This document shows, piece after piece, positions 5,853 through 6,964 of a stretch of DNA of 6,964 bases; within the stretch, counting starts at the first letter, position 1; every line of letters starts with the position of its first letter. The notes below the pieces were generated by a model, which saw only the letters and a program-made list of their open reading frames with translations, was not told where the DNA came from and searched no databases. The translations under genes and the position numbers were made by a program. This DNA comes from Enteractinococcus helveticum. Its GTDB lineage: Bacteria; Actinomycetota; Actinomycetes; Actinomycetales; Micrococcaceae. The stretch is from positions 1-6,964 of the forward strand of contig NZ_DYXC01000160.1 in assembly GCF_020742345.1 (NCBI RefSeq), in the 5' to 3' direction.

Positions 5853-6585
5853 CCAGACCCAGCTGAGTGACCGCGTCTAAGATCGCCAGTGTTGTGAACA
5901 GCAGAATCCGTTCGGCACCGATTTCTGGGCCGTCATCTCGCGGATCCCGCGTGACGATATGGTCATAACGACGTCGTAGCAATTCCAGCAGTGCGTCGAG
6001 GTTCAGGTGGGTCAGTTCACAGATGGCCGCATCGAGGTAGCGCACCTGCAATGCGGCCGGGTTGAGCCGGTGACCGTGACAGGTTGGACATGTGCTGGCG
6101 GTGAAGAACCTCAGGGCGCGGGCTCGGTTTTTCTCGGATTGGGTCGCAGCCACCGTGCGACGCAAATACCGGGAGACGGATTCCCATTTGCCCTCATACG
6201 GCCCCTGGGTTCGTACGGCTTCTCGAACCGGTAGCACCGTGACGATCGGGGTTTCATCGGTATAGAGGATCCACTGCCGGGTGTCCTCATCGAGTTCGCG
6301 CCACGGACGGGCCGTATCCACCCCCAGGGTTTCTAAGATTTCCCGGAAGTTCTTGCCCAACCAGGCCCCCGGCCAGGCTGCAATTGCGCCGTCGAGGATG
6401 TGTTCCGGGTGCTTCCCGGCCCGAGAAAATAACAGACGCAGCGAGTTCGACAGGGCTGAAATCGTCCCGACGTCGGAACGCGACCCGCCGGCCGAAGTGC
6501 GCTGTTCAAGTGCGACCGTGGGTGGCATACCTTCGACCAGTTCAACTTGCGGGTATAACCGCCGAACCGTTGAGCCGTCGAGCAA
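5821..6585 (-). pseudogene. UvrA-like ATPase, 5' remnant lacking the first Walker A and first zinc module
   Basis: This frame encodes the middle of UvrA module I and belongs to the same gene as the downstream frame at 4416-5852. Recognisable parts are YPQVELVEGMPPTVALEQ (residues 11-28), the VGTISALSNSLRLLFSRAG segment (39-57), GAIAAWPGAWLGKN (66-79), PWRELDEDTRQWILYTDE (94-111), a CPTCHG half zinc module (166-171) and VTQLGLG (239-245). After that it runs out of frame to a stop at 5821. The only in-frame start is TTG at 6585; an in-frame TGA lies at 6601-6603. The usual 80-120 N-terminal residues with Walker A and the RRY.ES motif are absent. SRAG (54-57) passes almost directly to GAIAAWPGAW, whereas relatives have roughly 40-50 residues there, including CPxCHG. 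I read this as a pseudogene. A divergent short family member is less likely. Confidence 0.82.
5848..5855 (-). repeat. Tandem TGGG duplication at the UvrA frame break
   Basis: On the minus strand the text CTGGGTC is followed by TGGG TGGG and then GCAC. Removing one TGGG unit gives codons for Leu-Gly-Leu-Gly-His-Leu-Ser-Val-Asp-Arg, the usual UvrA motif before the signature, and joins the two frames exactly. The 4-bp slippage product is therefore the probable cause of the frameshift. Confidence 0.75.
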
Positions 6586-6640
6586 ATGGGCATGGCCACC
6601 TCACAGTTATTGCGACACTTCAACGCTAGCGGCCGGTTGA

Positions 6641-6964
6641 TCATGTGTAGTGGATTGTGCCGTCATCTTGCACGACGGCGCCGTCACTGAGTTCTGCCGA
6701 CATCAGCTGACCGGGGCCCAGGATGTGTTCCACCCGATGGTTATGCACCAGGAGATAGTCGGCGATGATTCGACGGTGACAACGCCACCAGACCGCCTCA
6801 GAGCACATAATCGCCGTCGATGTCTCGGCGCCGAGCCGTTCTAAATCGCCCAGCGCCTCGTGGAATTCCTGTGACAGGGCGTGGTCGGCATAGTTGTGAA
6901 AGCTACGATTTTGCCACCACGCATTGACCTGGAAGGGGATATCTTTGCTGACCTTGCGTCGTCC
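6641..6964 (-). CDS. DUF488 family protein, C-terminal part (5' end outside window)
   Basis: The last 107 codons of a DUF488-family protein are visible; the start lies beyond the right edge. The family signature is clear: RRKVSKD (residues 2-8), SFHNYADHALSQEF (21-34) and above all AIMCSEAVWWRCHRRIIAD (51-69), with the paired Cys54 and Cys62 and the His63-Arg-Arg cluster, then HILGPGQL (80-87). DUF488 proteins are small, soluble and without an assigned reaction; the conserved Cys and His cluster suggests a catalytic or metal-binding site. The stop ends 55 bases upstream of the UvrA remnant's TTG, in the same direction, so the two may once have shared a transcript. The visible part shows no damage. 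Confidence 0.88.
   Translation of the reverse strand, partial: GRRKVSKDIPFQVNAWWQNRSFHNYADHALSQEFHEALGDLERLGAETSTAIMCSEAVWWRCHRRIIADYLLVHNHRVEHILGPGQLMSAELSDGAVVQDDGTIHYT

Noticed and set aside
6333..6644. A 103-codon minus-strand ORF starting at an ATGA overlap with the DUF488 stop.
   Set aside because: Over most of its length it is the out-of-frame shadow of recognisable UvrA sequence. A short run AQRF..YTRKL faintly recalls the UvrA RRY.ES region, but the match is too weak to call a second frameshift.

Overview
The window looks like a piece of an actinobacterial chromosome, plausibly Corynebacteriaceae or a near relative. The evidence is GC-rich coding, the actinobacterial GGSGGGS variant of the GatA amidase signature, a DtxR/IdeR-type iron box ahead of a siderophore-interacting flavoprotein, and a class II UvrA-like ATPase. 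The genus is inferred from gene content and is not proven. There is no tRNA, rRNA, IS element, CRISPR array or phage gene that I can support.

Layout, left to right. Positions 1-1415 (minus strand) hold gatC followed by the first 371 codons of gatA, two subunits of the Asp-tRNA(Asn)/Glu-tRNA(Gln) amidotransferase. They overlap by ATGA and gatA runs off the left edge. Positions 1416-1624 are a divergent intergenic region with the gatCA leader and, on the other side, a compound palindromic iron box. Positions 1625-2500 (plus strand) encode a siderophore-interacting FAD-dependent reductase that starts at TTG behind a strong ribosome binding site. A 12-bp inverted repeat at 2526-2571 separates it from the convergent MFS transporter gene at 2609-4120 (minus strand), of the metabolite:H+ symporter (ShiA-like) family. 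The transporter leader contains a six-codon upstream reading frame with a perfect Shine-Dalgarno sequence, whose last codons overlap the transporter's own ribosome binding site.

Positions 4416-6585 (minus strand) are a decayed UvrA-like gene. Three lesions can be read: the 5' end with the first Walker A is gone, the first zinc module appears deleted internally, and a 4-bp tandem duplication (TGGG TGGG) shifts the frame inside the LGLGHL motif. The downstream 478-codon frame is intact and still carries a complete second ATPase module. The right edge (6641-6964, minus strand) is the C-terminal part of a DUF488 protein, ending 55 bases upstream of the UvrA remnant.

The genes do not form one pathway. 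gatCA is housekeeping translation, the flavoprotein is iron acquisition, the transporter takes up an unknown organic acid or osmolyte, and the UvrA/DUF488 segment is accessory and eroding. The points most worth a second look are the UvrA lesion series, the transporter's upstream frame and the two-palindrome iron operator. I did not find a convincing new multi-gene system here.
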